Shown here: positions 13,751-26,700 of the stretch, in pieces
How the letters are laid out: each line of letters starts with the position of its first letter
Numbering within the stretch: position 1 is the first letter of the stretch
Assembly: GCA_963277665.1 (NCBI GenBank)
Contig: OY728163.1
Location: 1,905,948,644-1,906,012,643 of the forward strand
Source: Viscum album
Taxonomy: Eukaryota; Streptophyta; Magnoliopsida; Santalales; Viscaceae
DNA length: 64,000 nucleotides
Direction: 5' to 3'
Notes under the pieces: model-generated
Seen by the model: the letters and a program-made list of their open reading frames with translations, nothing else
Told to the model about the DNA's origin: nothing
Database searches by the model: none
Translations under genes and position numbers: made by a program

Positions 13751-14571
13751 AGGATGATCCAACCTATTCCCTTAATTTTTTTGTATTATATTTGGTCTGA
13801 TAATACAAGGAATTGAAAGTGAAGAAATTTCTTAGGGGGAGTACCAGAGAAATAATGATGAGAAGTGTTCCCCTTTAGGGGGAGACAAATGGAGAAGTTT
13901 TTAGAGTTATTATTTCAATTAGTATCAACTTAAGTTGGTATAAAATTCAATTACTATGAATATTGTTTGAGGATCATTTCATTGGAAAAGTTATTTCATT
14001 TCAAAATCTCTCATCCATGGTTACTCAAAATAAAGATCATTCTACAAAGGGGGAGTAACTGAATTAATAAGTGACATAAGAATAATGAAAGTTATCCAAG
14101 GTCACTTATCCCACCTATTGCACATGAATGTTTTTGATCCATTTATAAAAGTGAGTGTTGGGGTTTTAGGTTGATTGTTTTTAATATGATTTCATATAAT
14201 AACCTAGAATGAAAGTGGAAAGACCCTTGGAGACAAGTACATGAGTTCTCATCTCATAAGGTATCATATCAGTGGATAATGGATAGATTTGTTTTCTAAA
14301 TGAAATCCTCTTATTTTCTATAATGAGCATTTCTCAAGTATAAATATAGTGAAATGATTGATGAAACATTTCTTAATTATGGATTGATAACCTTTTCCAT
14401 GATCTTTACATTTATTTTCAATAAGGTAGAGAGAAAGTGAAATGAAAGTTTCAAAATTAAAAGGTGTAAATAAAGAAATGTAAAGGGGAGAGATAAGATT
14501 CCCATATTGATATTGACACATTAATTTGAGAGATAACTTTTAGTATTTCCAACAAATACAAAGGTGGAGAT
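12958..14571 (+). promoter_or_regulatory. Multiple polypurine tracts of the Sirevirus-like element
   Basis: Runs of the form AGGGGGAG occur at about 12958, 13834, 13877 and 14047, and the final tract AAGGTGGAGAT at 14561 touches the 3' LTR. Plus-strand synthesis starts from such tracts. Several of them in the region 5' of the 3' LTR is characteristic of the Sirevirus lineage. Confidence 0.65.
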
Positions 14572-17108
14572 TGTTGGGACCACTTTTGTGTATGAGTTGT
14601 ATTTGTTGTCAAAGAGTGTCAATGATTGTCAATATTGGTCAATATGAAAAAGGAACTCCAAATTTAAGGGATATTGGTTGAAGTGAAGATACTTGGAGAA
14701 TATTTATGGACCCATAGAATTAGATTCCACACATGATCAATTCTACATGTTGAGAAATCAGGAAATTGATGCACTGATCCTAAGTTCAAAGAACCTGGGT
14801 CAAAGGTGACACATTATTTATAACAATGAAGATGGATGAATTATCGTCTTTGTGAGGATTATTGAATTTATTTCAAAGTCATGTTCCAAAAAAATAGAAG
14901 AGGAAGAAAAGAGAAAAGGTGCATTGGATTGACATTCAATGATAACAATGCATGGTGGTTGAAGATGAAGAGGAAAAGAGAAAACATGCATGTGATTAGC
15001 TTTCAAACCAGACGATGATTTACTGATTTGTATTTCCCAAATATCGTAATTTTGGAGAACTTGTGATGAAATCCTCATGAAGGAAAGGGGGAGAAAAGTT
15101 TATGCCAATCATTTTCAGTTTTGAATAGAAAGAATGATGTTGCTGGAAGATAGGAAAGTTGTAGTACTTTCCATAAAAAATCGGATGATGCTAAAGGTGT
15201 TCGATCAAAGACTATATATCATGAAAGATATAGTTCATGATGAAAACAATTGTTTTTTTAATAATCTAGATGATAATGAAGAACCATTGGTGTTCTTTCA
15301 AAATTATATTTTAGGGTTGAACCATTTTCCAGTGTTTTTAAAATTTTTGGGGTTGAAAATTAGGAGATGGAGAAATGTGCTTTTGGAAAAGGATGTTACA
15401 CACAAGTTTGAATATGGATTGGTATGTTGCATGCAAGTGGAGTTCCAAGACCCGAACATCAAAATCTGGAAAGGGTGAGAACCGCGTGAAAGATTGGGTT
15501 TTTCACATAATATTAAAGGGAGTTAGGAATGTTGCACGCAAGGAATGATTCAAGGACAGAACATCGAAAAATGGAAAAGGCGTGAAGTTCGTGAAAGATT
15601 CAATAAGTGCATGAAAGATAACGTTGATGCAAAGGAGACTTAGGCACCCAATGCGACATCAAATGGGGTTTTGAATGACGTGTCAGGATCTTGTGTGACA
15701 CATCTGGGTTTTTACGCATGGGGGTCGGTGATACCTATAAATAAGGGGTAACCCCCTCTCATTTGATAAGATTGACACTTAGAGAAATCTATAGCTTTGA
15801 AGCCTATAATAATTATATGCAAAGAGAGTTGCGCACAAGAAGAGAGTTACCCACAAGATTGAAGTAGCGTGAAAGAGGCCTTCTATGATAAAATTTGAAT
15901 CTTGCACGCAAGGCATTAAAGTTGCGTGCAAGACACCTCTAAAGGATGTGTGAAAGATTGGAGTCCCGTAGGACTTTGAGAAGTGTTAAACACTCCAGAA
16001 GTGTCTTTGAAAAGAAGATAATACTATGAAATATTTGGTTACACAAAGAGAAGAAGATACTATACTCACATGATTGGTGTTTAACACCTTCACTGTTTTT
16101 CATGATGAAAATTTTCCACAAAGCTTACTACTTTCAAAAAGATTATCATTCTTCTATTTTCACATTAATTCCATACCGTTTTCAGAAGTTTTGTCTATGT
16201 GAAGTAGAACCAGATGTGCAACTAAACTCATATTTTCACAAAGGAAGAAGGAAGTACACCGATACACTCCTGTGTAAGTTTTGAGAATTTAAGAATGAGA
16301 TTAGGACAATATTTCAATATTCCATATTATATTTTGTTAAATAAAAATAAGAGAGTGGCCAATATATTTTTAGTTATTCACTCCATAACAATTGCGATGA
16401 TGCTATGATGATCTGGTCCTCATTATTTTGAAAATCAAAAGGGAGTTTGTGATCATAGCAAGAATAAGAAGAAGTTTCAGTGTAGTTGCCTTTGTACTAA
16501 AGAATAAGGAGAAGAATACTATTCATATTTCAGGCTTGCTAATGTGAATAAGAAAGAAGGGTTACTTCTATGCTATTAAGTAAGGAACAAGTGAATAAAG
16601 AAATAACAAAGAAGCACTATAACATGCAATAAGTCTCAACAGGTGGAAGACTCTATTGATTTTACAAACCCTTTTAAATAGGTAAAAAAATATCTTGGGA
16701 GGTAGTATAAAGAACCAATGAGGCACTATAATTTGGACTATATCATCACTAGTTTAGGGAAAAGGATTACCCCCCCTCCAAAGTGTAGGGACCCACATTA
16801 GTTAGAGGATTTTTCCTAGCCAATCCACTATAAAAGTTATCACATTATAGTGAAGAATCCATGCACTAGTCATTCCCAAACTTGGAAAGTATTTAGATAC
16901 TCTTTTTGAGTAGTGAACCTTATAAAAATTTCATCTTCATATTTTTACTTCTTTATATTATTGCATGCGACAGGAAAAAGAGAATAAAAAAATCATGATC
17001 CTAGATGGTCAGGAGGTACAGGGATAAAAATCCAAAATTACTTTAGAAGTCCCCAACACTAATTGACCCCCCTCTCAGTGTTATTCATATCCCAATCTAT
17101 TCCTCTCA
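14572..17108 (+). repeat. 3' LTR of the Sirevirus-like element
   Basis: It starts TGTTGGGACC and ends CCTCTCA. The copy is better preserved than the 5' LTR: a TATA box (CCTATAAATAAGG) is intact at 15736. Several copies of a palindrome-like motif (CTTGC, two bases, GCAAG and variants) lie on both sides of it. A 114-codon open stretch at 15134-15478 lies wholly inside the LTR, has no recognisable domain and is most likely chance. Confidence 0.85.
15736..15744 (+). promoter_or_regulatory. TATA box in Sirevirus-like LTR
   Basis: CCTATAAATAAGGGG sits about 1.16 kb into the 3' LTR and is followed by a C-rich run. The homologous site in the 5' LTR has lost the TATA consensus, so the 5' copy is probably a weaker promoter. 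Confidence 0.6.
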
Positions 17109-18837
17109 TATATATATTTATATAAATGTAATTTATTTTTGTACTTTTAATACGATAAGAAAAAATAGTGTTCTTGCGTACATACAACCTACAGTCTCCA
17201 TGAATAGTGTTTTTAATTTATCTTTAAAGATTATTATAAATACTTATATATTAATTATATAGGATATTTTTATCATGATTTATATTTTTGAAATAATTAA
17301 ATCTGTATAATTAATAATAATAATTCAAAACACATACGATTAACATAGAAATTATCACCAGAAACATAACTTAAACATGGAGTTAATAATAAATGGGTCA
17401 TATAATGTCTTAATTAAATAATATATGGTATTATAAATATGAATATGGTTATTTTATATATTAATAATAAACTTATACTTATTATAGAGTAGTTTTGAAC
17501 ACATTTTAAGGAATTCAAATGAGAGGTAAGGGAATTAAATCTCACTTTTTATTTCCATGAGATACATGACTTATTCACCATTCATTACCTTTTTATGGTG
17601 TACATAATGCCCATGAATTTATTATATGACTTTTATAATTTAATTTATTTTTATTTAAATTTCCATTTGATGATCAATATTTCATGGGGTTTTACGGTCC
17701 AAAAGACACCAAATGAGTAAGGTAGGTGTGTGTCAATTTTCCATCTTTGAGACACAAGTTTTGTTATGCACATTATTATTTTATAAGGTGTATATAAACC
17801 CCATTTGAGAATTTATTTCATGATTTACTATACTATCATGATATTTAATCTTTTTTTAATGTAATTATTTAATGATTTTTATTCAATTTTTTCTCAAGTG
17901 GTAAGGGACTCTTTAACTAAAACATCATTTTAAATGTTTTAAATATTTATTTTTACAAATCCTTATATTTTATTTCCATGTTTTAAAATTGGTTTTTATG
18001 AATGTATTTATATGGACATGAAAGTTTTAAAATGTTTATTTTTTATTTTCTATCAATTCTTTCATAGTGGTACGAGAAAATTTGATTAAAAAATCACTTT
18101 TTAAATGTTTACAATTGTTTTCAAATAATGGATTGATTATTTCAATATATTGAAATGCTTTCTTGTGATTGAGAATAAATTTTATGATTTAAATGATGAA
18201 ATTTTTAGTCCATTATGTGTTATGATTATATAATGGTTCATGGGAATTTGATGGGTGGTTATGTGATAAACCAAGGATGGGTGGTTACATGATAAACTAA
18301 GAGAAAGTGGTTCCATTATAACCTACAATGCATTGGGTACTCCAGAGGTGGAAGTTGACTGTATGGTTATTCCATTTGTATGGGTGATTGTAAGAGTGAT
18401 ATGGAAATGATGTCCCAAGGAACCTATGTGTTTTTTATATTCTTTCTAAAGAGTTTTAAAAAAAATTAAAGTGATTTCATGTTTTTATTGGACTAAATAT
18501 TTACTTTCTTTATGTCCTTTACTAATCTTTTATTCTCATCATAAGTTTTAAAAATATATTTAACATAGTTTAAGGAATATTTGTTTCAAGAATAATATCA
18601 AGGGAGAATTGTGAAGATGTATCATGAAATAAAATTATGTTAAATTTTATTAGGGTTTACATGAGTGAAAAAATTAGATACTGAGTATAAGAGATGTCAT
18701 ATAATTTAAGAGTTTATTATGTGAGAGTTTTTCCTAATTATATAAAACTCTAAAACTAAAATATATTTGAAAAAAGAATGTGATTTATAGTTTTAAAATA
18801 ACAAGAAAATGTTATGTTTAAGTCTGGGTCCTTTATA

Positions 18838-20366
18838 ATTGGTATAATAGTAGGGTTTAGACAATATTAGAGATAAGGATGTTTTCTTAATAGTTAGGGA
18901 TATCATCCTGATTTTATAATTTTAAGGTTAATAATAAGTTCAATGTCTTATAAACCCCTGTTTAGGATTTAAGTCATGAAATTTAAATGTGACTAATGGT
19001 AGTTTTTTAGAGATTTTTAATTTTTAGATAATTATGGGTTAATAATTTATGGGATAGAAAATGAATGTTATAAGATAAAATTTGAGGGTAAAATATATTA
19101 AGGTAATTTTTTAGTATTTTCTGAAATATATATATTTTTATAAGGGTTATATTAATATTTTTTATAAAAATGAAAACCCGTGGGATGGGTGACAAATTGT
19201 CACTTCTGGGAAGTCCATGAGTTTCAATCCCATAACTGAAGGGTGATAAGGATGCATCACCTACCACTATCCTACGTGAAGTCTCGGTTAGTATGGAATT
19301 TTATTTTTAGTTAAAGGAGTATATGGAATAATAATAAGTTTATTTTGGGAACCATATATGATCAAAGTAAATATAATACTATGTTATTTTATTTTTAGAT
19401 TAAATTTTGAGCTATATTTTTTTTAATTTTTTATCTTTATATTGTAGACATATAGTGATTCCAGTTATTTGTGGAAAATATTAAAGTTTCTTGGAGAATA
19501 TGTGATTAGGATATTTACTTTTTGGAATGATCCATTAAGTGTGATTGATGTTTTTTAGATATAAATGTTAACATTTATCTTAGAATACTGTATTATTAAA
19601 TACTTATGAATTCTAGGTTTCAATATTATTTTATATTATTTTGAGGAATTTTATGGAAAATTATTTATCAAATATTCTATGTTGAACTTTGGGTGTTTAT
19701 GTTTAATTTTGGAGATTAATTTTTTTCATCATACAATGGTTTATTCTTTTTAATGAATTATTGTACCTTGTTCTAATAATTTTTTTAGTTAATGCCTAAA
19801 TAAAAGAGGAATATATAGTTATAATTTTGTAGATTTTTTATCTACAAGTGATTATTCTAATGATTCAGGCATGATAATTCATCTAGATTACACATTATTT
19901 TGATAAAATATGATATAGTTGTGGAAATTGATTAAAGGATGAAATTCTACTTATCAAGTACGTATATTTCCTTATGTTCTTAGTTTAAGTAGTAAATGAA
20001 TTCCTCAACCCTAAAAAAATTCAAACAAAATGTTATCAAATATATTTTCATAATGGAAAATCAATGGCCTTTATACCTATCATAGATTTATGGTTTTTTT
20101 TTGACTTTTTCTAGACAATGTTTTCTATCACACTTTATCAGAACATGATGATTAGATTATTATTAAATGTCTATGTTTTCCTACATGAAAACTTAGTATG
20201 TGTTATCTCATGTTACCATCATATTTACCTTTATTTCTTTTAAAGTGTAAGTTTTATTGATCATTGTTCCAATATGGGATTTCAATAAGGGTATTTTGAA
20301 AAATCAAACCCTAGTTTTCAATCCCAAATACAAAATTGTGAGGATGCAATTTCCAAAGAGGGAGAA
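18838..20366 (+). other. Non-coding internal region of the long-LTR element
   Basis: The primer-binding site begins at 18840 (TGGTATAATAGTAGGG) and the polypurine tract AAAGAGGGAGAA is at 20355-20366. The 1.5 kb between has no gag or pol motif. One GC-richer patch at 19165-19285 carries a tRNA-like pair of boxes on the minus strand, possibly a SINE fragment. The rest is AT-rich with no recognised content. Confidence 0.8.
19165..19285 (-). repeat. Possible SINE fragment with tRNA-like head
   Basis: On the minus strand an A-box-like TAGTGGTAGGTG (19258-19269) is followed about 27 bases later by a B-box-like GGGATTGAAACTC (19219-19231). The latter sits in a T-arm-like hairpin (ATGGG loop CTCAT). 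The spacing suits a pol III internal promoter. No acceptor stem pairs, so this is not a working tRNA gene. A SINE is the most economical reading, but no target duplication or tail could be fixed. Confidence 0.3.
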
Positions 20367-22139
20367 TATAACATACTAAGTTAAAAAAAGGAAATAATAT
20401 GTTTGATAATATACATGATACACTATATTGAACTTAAATGAATAAATAAATATTATAATTTAAATTTTTCCATTAAATATCCGTTATAATGGTGGGAATG
20501 AATTGTGTTAACTAAGATAGTATAATATGGTTTACACATGTATATAGTTAGTTATTTGGTGACCAAATAATTATAAAATAATAAATTTTCATAATTATTA
20601 ATATTTATGAATTAGATATATATTATACTATAAAGGGGCACTGTGTTTGATAGCGTACCCAATATGTAATAATGAGTTTCTCCAAAATCATACGTTACAT
20701 GTAAGACTGTATTAAACCAAAAAAATAATATAATTTTAATATTGTAATTTTAAGCGGAAGTTATCACCTAGCTATTGTATAAATTAGAAAGTATATAAAT
20801 TAAAATATTATGTTTTAAAATTTTATTATATATTTTTACATTCATCCAATAAATTTAATACACTTAAAATAAGAATAAATCCAATTTTTAGCATAAAAAG
20901 CTCTAATATTTTTAAATGGTAGTTTTGCTACCGTTTGACGAAGAAAAAATTTTAAATATAATTTTTTACACATTTATTATATATATATGAAAAATTAAAA
21001 TTAATATTTTAATTTAAAAAATAAAAATTAAGTTAGTGTATTTCTCTTGGTAATTTTTCTGAGAACTTTCATATTTTGATGAATAATGAATAATATAAAA
21101 TATTAGTTCAAAACTGCTTTTTCATATTTTTTTTATTTATTTAAATTATATTTTTTTTATTTATTTAAATTATATTTTTAATTAGTTTTTAATTAAATTT
21201 ATTTTAATTATAAATCAATAAACCAATTTATTTCATTGGAATCAATTGAAAATTGAATTTAGATATAAAAACATTTCAAACTTTTGAACGCTTCACTTTA
21301 AAAACCAGTTTTTTCGTTGTTTTTGTGGGATTAGTGTTAAAAATATTTTTTCTAATCCTGTGAATAAAATTAGGTAAAATAGGTAAAGTATTTTTAATAA
21401 TAAGTTCCAAATTAGGTTTTATGGTCAATTTCATTTTTAGGTATAAAAATGTTACCACAATAAAAAAATTATTTATCGTAGTATAGGTAAAAAACGAAAC
21501 TTGTTATAGTTAAAATGGTAATGGCTTAAAATACCTAAAAACAACAACATTTAATTTTTTAAGCTTTTAATAGACCCTATAAATCCTTAAAAATATTAAT
21601 TTCCATACTAAGTCTTTTAATTTAATTCCACCAAAAAAATGGTTGGATTTAAATAGGAAAAATTTATTAATTAATAACTTAAACCCACCTCTCCTCAAGT
21701 ATAAATACCACCCATCACCACACTATTTAGACCCAAAATACATGTAGATAATAAAATATCTAAAAAAACCATTATCCTTACTCTCCCCATGTCCTAGTTC
21801 TTCTCGTATCATGAAAATACCAAATCCAAGGTTCTCAAGGGTCTCTCAAGGAGGTGATATTCAAGAGGCAATTTTACCAAAGTACCTCTCTTAATTTATT
21901 TTCTTTTCATATTTTCTTCTCACCTCCATAATCCATACATTAATGATAACTATATAATAATTTATATACTAGAGTTTTATGTTTCTAATGGAATATCTAA
22001 TATCCATTTCATTTCTCATCTTCTCTTATTCAAAGAAATGAAATTATTGTACAAATTATGCCAGTTAATCACATTCGGGAATGATATTTTTTTCCTTTTT
22101 CCATTACCACTTTCATGGGTGCACTACTGGAAAATAGAG

Positions 22140-22420
22140 TTTTCCCAACACTTATATCCCAATGGTTTACTAAACTGTTGGGAATATCCATCTATACCAA
22201 CGGTTTCTGATAATCGTTGGTATAGATGGTTTTTTGGAAGCTTTTACCAACGGTTCATCACAACCGTTGGTATAGGGGTGTTTTTACCAACGGTTCAATG
22301 AGAACCGTTGGTAAAAGTGGGATTTCGGTGACCTTTTACGAACGGTTCTCATTGAACCGTTGGTATAGGTTTGGGATGGAGTTATATACCAACGGTTTTT
22401 AAAAACCGTTGGGAAAAATT
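22140..22420. repeat. Left subterminal inverted motifs of the CACTA element
   Basis: About five paired CCAACGGTT and AACCGTTGG motifs, each pair separated by 5-9 bases, occur with 35-60 bases between pairs, for example around 22196, 22247, 22288 and 22390. The pairs could fold into hairpins. In En/Spm, TNPA binds subterminal repeats to bring the ends together and to regulate the promoter; the same role is inferred here from position. Confidence 0.85.
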
Positions 22421-22435
22421 TCCCCCAAATTGCCA

Positions 22436-22560
22436 GTAGCCGATCCTCTCCCCCATTCGCGATACAGAGCCCTAAACGGGAGCGCTTGGGCGATTTTGGA
22501 GGTGATTTTGGAGGTGATTCGGGTTCTCTTCCTCCATCCCATCTAAGGTTGAGGTATTTT
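22436..22560 (+). promoter_or_regulatory. Probable promoter and untranslated leader of the CACTA transposase gene
   Basis: A sharply GC-richer patch follows the subterminal repeats and contains a duplicated GGAGGTGATT. A likely splice donor follows near 22550. The leader would be joined to the coding exon at the acceptor TTTTTTTACAG ending at 23795, making a leader intron of about 1.2 kb. No TATA box is evident. The patch lies where En/Spm elements start transcription; assignment is by position and composition only. Confidence 0.4.
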
Positions 22561-23795
22561 CTTAGTTTCTAGTTTCGATTTTGATGTGGGATGAGACCAA
22601 TTTCTATTCTCATATTCCAGCCGAATTTCTGTTCCAGCCCAATTTATGTTTCCATTCTTTATTTACATTCCATGCATATTCCAGCCCATATAGATTTCAT
22701 TAGACAGTTGTCTAATTTTTTGATGTGCCTTTCATGTTTCATTACCAAGAAATTTTTATTATATGTTATAAAATTCAATCACATGTTTAGTTTTAACATT
22801 CATTGTTACTTTATTATCTTTTTTTAATAATTTATATTAATATTCTTTTCATATATTCCATCATTGAGTGTTTTTACTTGTGCAATAGAATTCCAATCTC
22901 ATTTTACTTCATAGTGATTATTTAGATTTGAAAGTGTTTTATTTTTCATGTTAAATTTATTAAAATGTTTTGGGGACTAATTAAAGTTATTAGATTCCAA
23001 TTTCCATGCTTCTATGCTTGTTAAGAATTAAATGAAATATGATGGTTATAATTAAATGAAATTCAATGTTCAATTTTTATCATGTATGGGTGATTAATAA
23101 ATTGGAATGTGATGAACCATATAATTGAACCATTGTTGATGCACATTATATATGAAAAGGTTATTGAATAAAAGTTATTCTTGTGAATTTCGTTACATCA
23201 TAGATAAAAATGGTTGTGGTTATATGAGAGATACCTATGATGGTTCTTTGATCATTGTTTTATGGAGAATGAATGGTTTAGGTCCGGTATTAATAGTAGC
23301 TTCCAGTGAGACCATTTTAGTATAAGGGGAAACGATATTATGATCTACAAGGGGGTGATTGAGTTGGTAGAGACCAAACATTGGACAGTCCCTCCACTCC
23401 CATGACACCCCGCACCCCCCTGGACACGCCACACCCCCCTTGGACAGTCCCGCCACTCTCATGATCCTCATCCTACTCCTCATCCTGATCTACTTGAAGA
23501 AGTTAAAGTATAAAAATCATATACTCCCAACAAGACCCTTAAGGATTTTGTATTCCTTGATCCACTTCCAATATCTTACTGGTCAATCCTTGAATATAGG
23601 CATTAGAAATTTTGTATCTTATTTTCTTATATACGCTGTATTTTGTTGTATTTCTTAATATGATTCTCATATAGAGTAATGTGTCAGTTATGCTTTTATA
23701 TAGAGTAAACAATTGTCATTTACGTAAATATTTTTTTGATTAAACTTTAATATTATTGAATTTCTTTGAAATGACTTATTGCGATTTTTTTACAG
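22561..23795 (+). other. Probable leader intron of the CACTA transposase gene
   Basis: AT-rich sequence ends in a good polypyrimidine-AG acceptor at 23795, immediately before the transposase start codon. It contains a short GC-rich insertion at about 23380-23480 with a 25-base near-duplicate (TTGGACAGTCCC at 23381 and 23440). No coding content was recognised. A small upstream coding exon in the GC-rich patch cannot be excluded. Confidence 0.4.
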
Positions 23796-26700
23796 AATGG
23801 ATAGAAGTTGGATGTACGAAACTAATCAGATTTCAACCGATTTTCAAAATAATTTGAAATTTTTTCTAGATTTTGCATTTGACAAGGCTTCAGATAGTGG
23901 TCGTATACACTGCCCATGTTTTAATTGTGTTGGAAGACCTTGGTTGGGCTGTGAAGCAGTTAGCTATCATATAACCAAATATGGTTTCCAAACAAACTAT
24001 TATGTGTGGTATCACAATGGAGAGAAAATGGAATCTCAAAATGTTGATGATCCAAATGATAGGACTGAATTGGAGAGTTTGATATATGATCGGTTTCCAT
24101 TTATTCGACATCATGAGAAGGAAAGGATGTCCAGCCAACAAGATTTCGATACAAGCACACATGATGCGTCCAATGAAAATGATGATGTTGATAGGGTGAA
24201 AAAATTGAATGATGCTGCGACGACTCCAGTATATCGGCAATGTGATAAAATGAAAAAGTTGGAATTTTTAATCCGATTGTTTCGTGGGAAAACTATGTAT
24301 GGGATTTCAAATACTGAAATTGATTACATTCTTAGCTTGTTGAAGGACTTACTTCCAGATGATGTAGATATTCCCTCAAACCACTATATGGCATGGAAGT
24401 TGGTTGATGAACTTGGATTCTCAAAAAAAAAATTCATGCTTGCCCGAATGATTGCAGCTTATTTTGGGAGGAAACTGCTGAAAGAAATGATTGTATAAAA
24501 TGCAGAACCTCCCGATGGAAGCCAAAAGATAATGGAACACCATCTCGTGTGCCACAAAAAGTAATGTGGAACTTTCCATTGATCCCCAGATTATAAAACC
24601 TTTTCATGTCTGATGAAATATCCGTAAAAATGCGATGTAATGACACCGAGAGAAAAAAGAATAATGAAGAGTTGGTTCACCCTGCAGATGGATTTACATG
24701 GCAGAGATTTGATGCTCTATATCCTGAATTTGCAGCCGACGTGTGTAATGTGAGACTGGGTCTTTCATGTGACGGTTTTTATCCATTTGGGCAGATGCTT
24801 ACTTCGCACAACACATGGCCGGTTTTCATACACATTTATAACCTTCCCCCTTGGTTGTGTATGAAAAAGCCTTACACTTTCTTGAGTATACTGATATCTG
24901 GCCCTTCTGATCCCGGCAATGATATAGATGTATACATGCAACCTTTAATAAAAGAGTTGAAACTTCTTTGGGATGTGGGTGTGCCCACATATGATGCATG
25001 TTCGAAAGACATATTTCAGATGCGTGCTGCACTTATGTGGACTATCAATGATTTTCCTGCTTATGCAATGATGTCTGGATGGAGCACAAAAGGAAAATTG
25101 TCATGTCCTATTTGTATGAAGAATACTCGATCGAGAAGACTGAAATATCGTCATAGTTTTAGTTTTATGGGACATCGACGATTGTTTCCAATGAACCATC
25201 CATATAGAAACAATCGTCGATGATTTGACAATACCATGGAGAATGATGATCCACCTCAGTGTATGTCTAGAACTGATGTGCTTAATGAATTGAAAGATTT
25301 CAGTTATTCATTTGGGAAGAGTTTAATGAAATCTAGAAAGAGGAAAAATGTTTCCAATGATACCTATTACAATTGGAAGAAGAAGAGTATATTCTTTGAG
25401 TTTTCATATTGGTCAACCAACTTGTTACGTCATTGATTAGACGTAATGCACATTGAAAAGAATATATGTGAAATGTTGCTTTCGATTCTTCTAAATGTCA
25501 AGGGGAAGACAAAAGATGATTTACGATCTCAGCGCGACTTGGTAGATTGGGGGATCAGACCAGAATTGTATCCTGTCTGTATAAGTGAAAATAAACGGCA
25601 AGTTCCATGTGCTTCTTATGTGATGAATCCTGCTGAAAAAAATAAATTTCTGGAAGTGCTAGAGACTATTAAAGGTACTAATGGATATTCAAGCAATATA
25701 TCAAAATGGGTCAATAGAAAAGAGTTGAAGTTGAAATCTTTGAAGACTCATGATTATCACGTCCTTTTGCATGATTTGATTCCAATAGAAATCCGTCATC
25801 TCTTGTCCAATAATGTTAGAGTCTCAGTTATTTGGTTGTGCTATTTGTTTAGAGATCTTTGTGCTAAGAGGTTGTCCAAATCCCTCGTGCAAAAACTGTT
25901 GGCAGAGACACCATTAATTTTGTGTGAGTTAGAGAAAATATTCCCTCCATAATTTTTTACATGCATGTTGCATCTGACTGTCCATCTTCCGACCAAAATA
26001 CTTCTTGGAGGACCCGTTGCTTTCCGTTGGATGTATCCAACTGAAAGAAACATGTGCACATTGAAATCATATGTTCAGAATAGGAATTATCCCGAAGGTT
26101 CTATTGTGAACGGTTACTTGGCTCAAGAATGTATGAATTTATGCTCAATGTATTTGTCGGATCTTACTACAAGATTGAACAGACCAATGAGAAATGAAGA
26201 AGAACAATATGAGAAAATTGAACCCAGTTTTCCATCACTTCCTCAGATAGGAGGAATTTCGGGATCATATACATTGACAACATTAAGCCTTGAAGAGCGA
26301 GAGATGGCACATCGCACAGTGTTGTTCAATTGTGATTTGTTCGATGAGTATATCAAGTAAGTTAATTGTACATGTATCTCTTATCTTATCTCTTGTAATT
26401 TTAAATATTTGTTAAACTATTATTATTTTTATCTACAGGGAACATAAAGAATTGATATATAGAACGCATCGTTCTTTATATTTGAGAAAGAAGGAGACTT
26501 TGCATAGCAAAGGGTTTTCTGATTGTTTGAAATTTAAGGTAAAAATATTTCTTTTATAACTAAATAAAAATAATATTTAATTAAGTTTACTATTTGTTTA
26601 TATTTCAGGTATCGAGTTTGCCTACAGACTCTATTTCTAAGGAAATAAGAGGTTTGGCTTTTGGTCCTAACACCATGGTTCGTGCTTGTAAATCACTTGT

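Larger units (their letters stand above)
9204..17108 (+). mobile_element. Sirevirus-like Ty1/copia element, gag-only derivative
   Basis: LTRs lie at 9204-11534 and 14572-17108. The internal region of 3,037 bases is too short for gag plus pol. The primer site TGGTATCATAGTAAGG at 11537 matches initiator tRNA-Met with few changes. The polypurine tract AAGGTGGAGAT at 14561 abuts the 3' LTR start TGTTGGGACC. Several extra GGGGGAG tracts lie upstream, a trait reported for Sireviruses. Flanking bases TATAC and TATAT are a one-mismatch duplication, and the uninterrupted 3' LTR of the host element carries the matching TA-rich site at about 35120-35140. No protease, integrase or reverse transcriptase is visible, so it is non-autonomous or internally deleted. 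Confidence 0.85.
7182..18837 (+). repeat. 5' LTR of the long-LTR element (interrupted by a copia element)
   Basis: LTR sequence occupies 7182-9203 and 17109-18837, about 3,750 bases without the copia insertion. It aligns along its length with 20367-22121 plus 34871-36851. Conserved landmarks include a TATAAATA box at 8496, a block around 8630-8680 on an AATCCAAGG-CTCAAGGGTCTC theme, and the end GGGTCCTTTATA. The start was fixed by aligning both copies and by the adjoining target duplication. Confidence 0.85.

Noticed and set aside
15134..15478. 114-codon open frame as a copia protein
   Set aside because: It lies wholly inside an LTR, and the homologous stretch of the other LTR is partly deleted and has stops.
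19007..19267. Minus-strand 86-codon frame as a gene
   Set aside because: It overlaps the tRNA-like patch and AT-rich sequence of a non-coding LTR-element interior; no domain.
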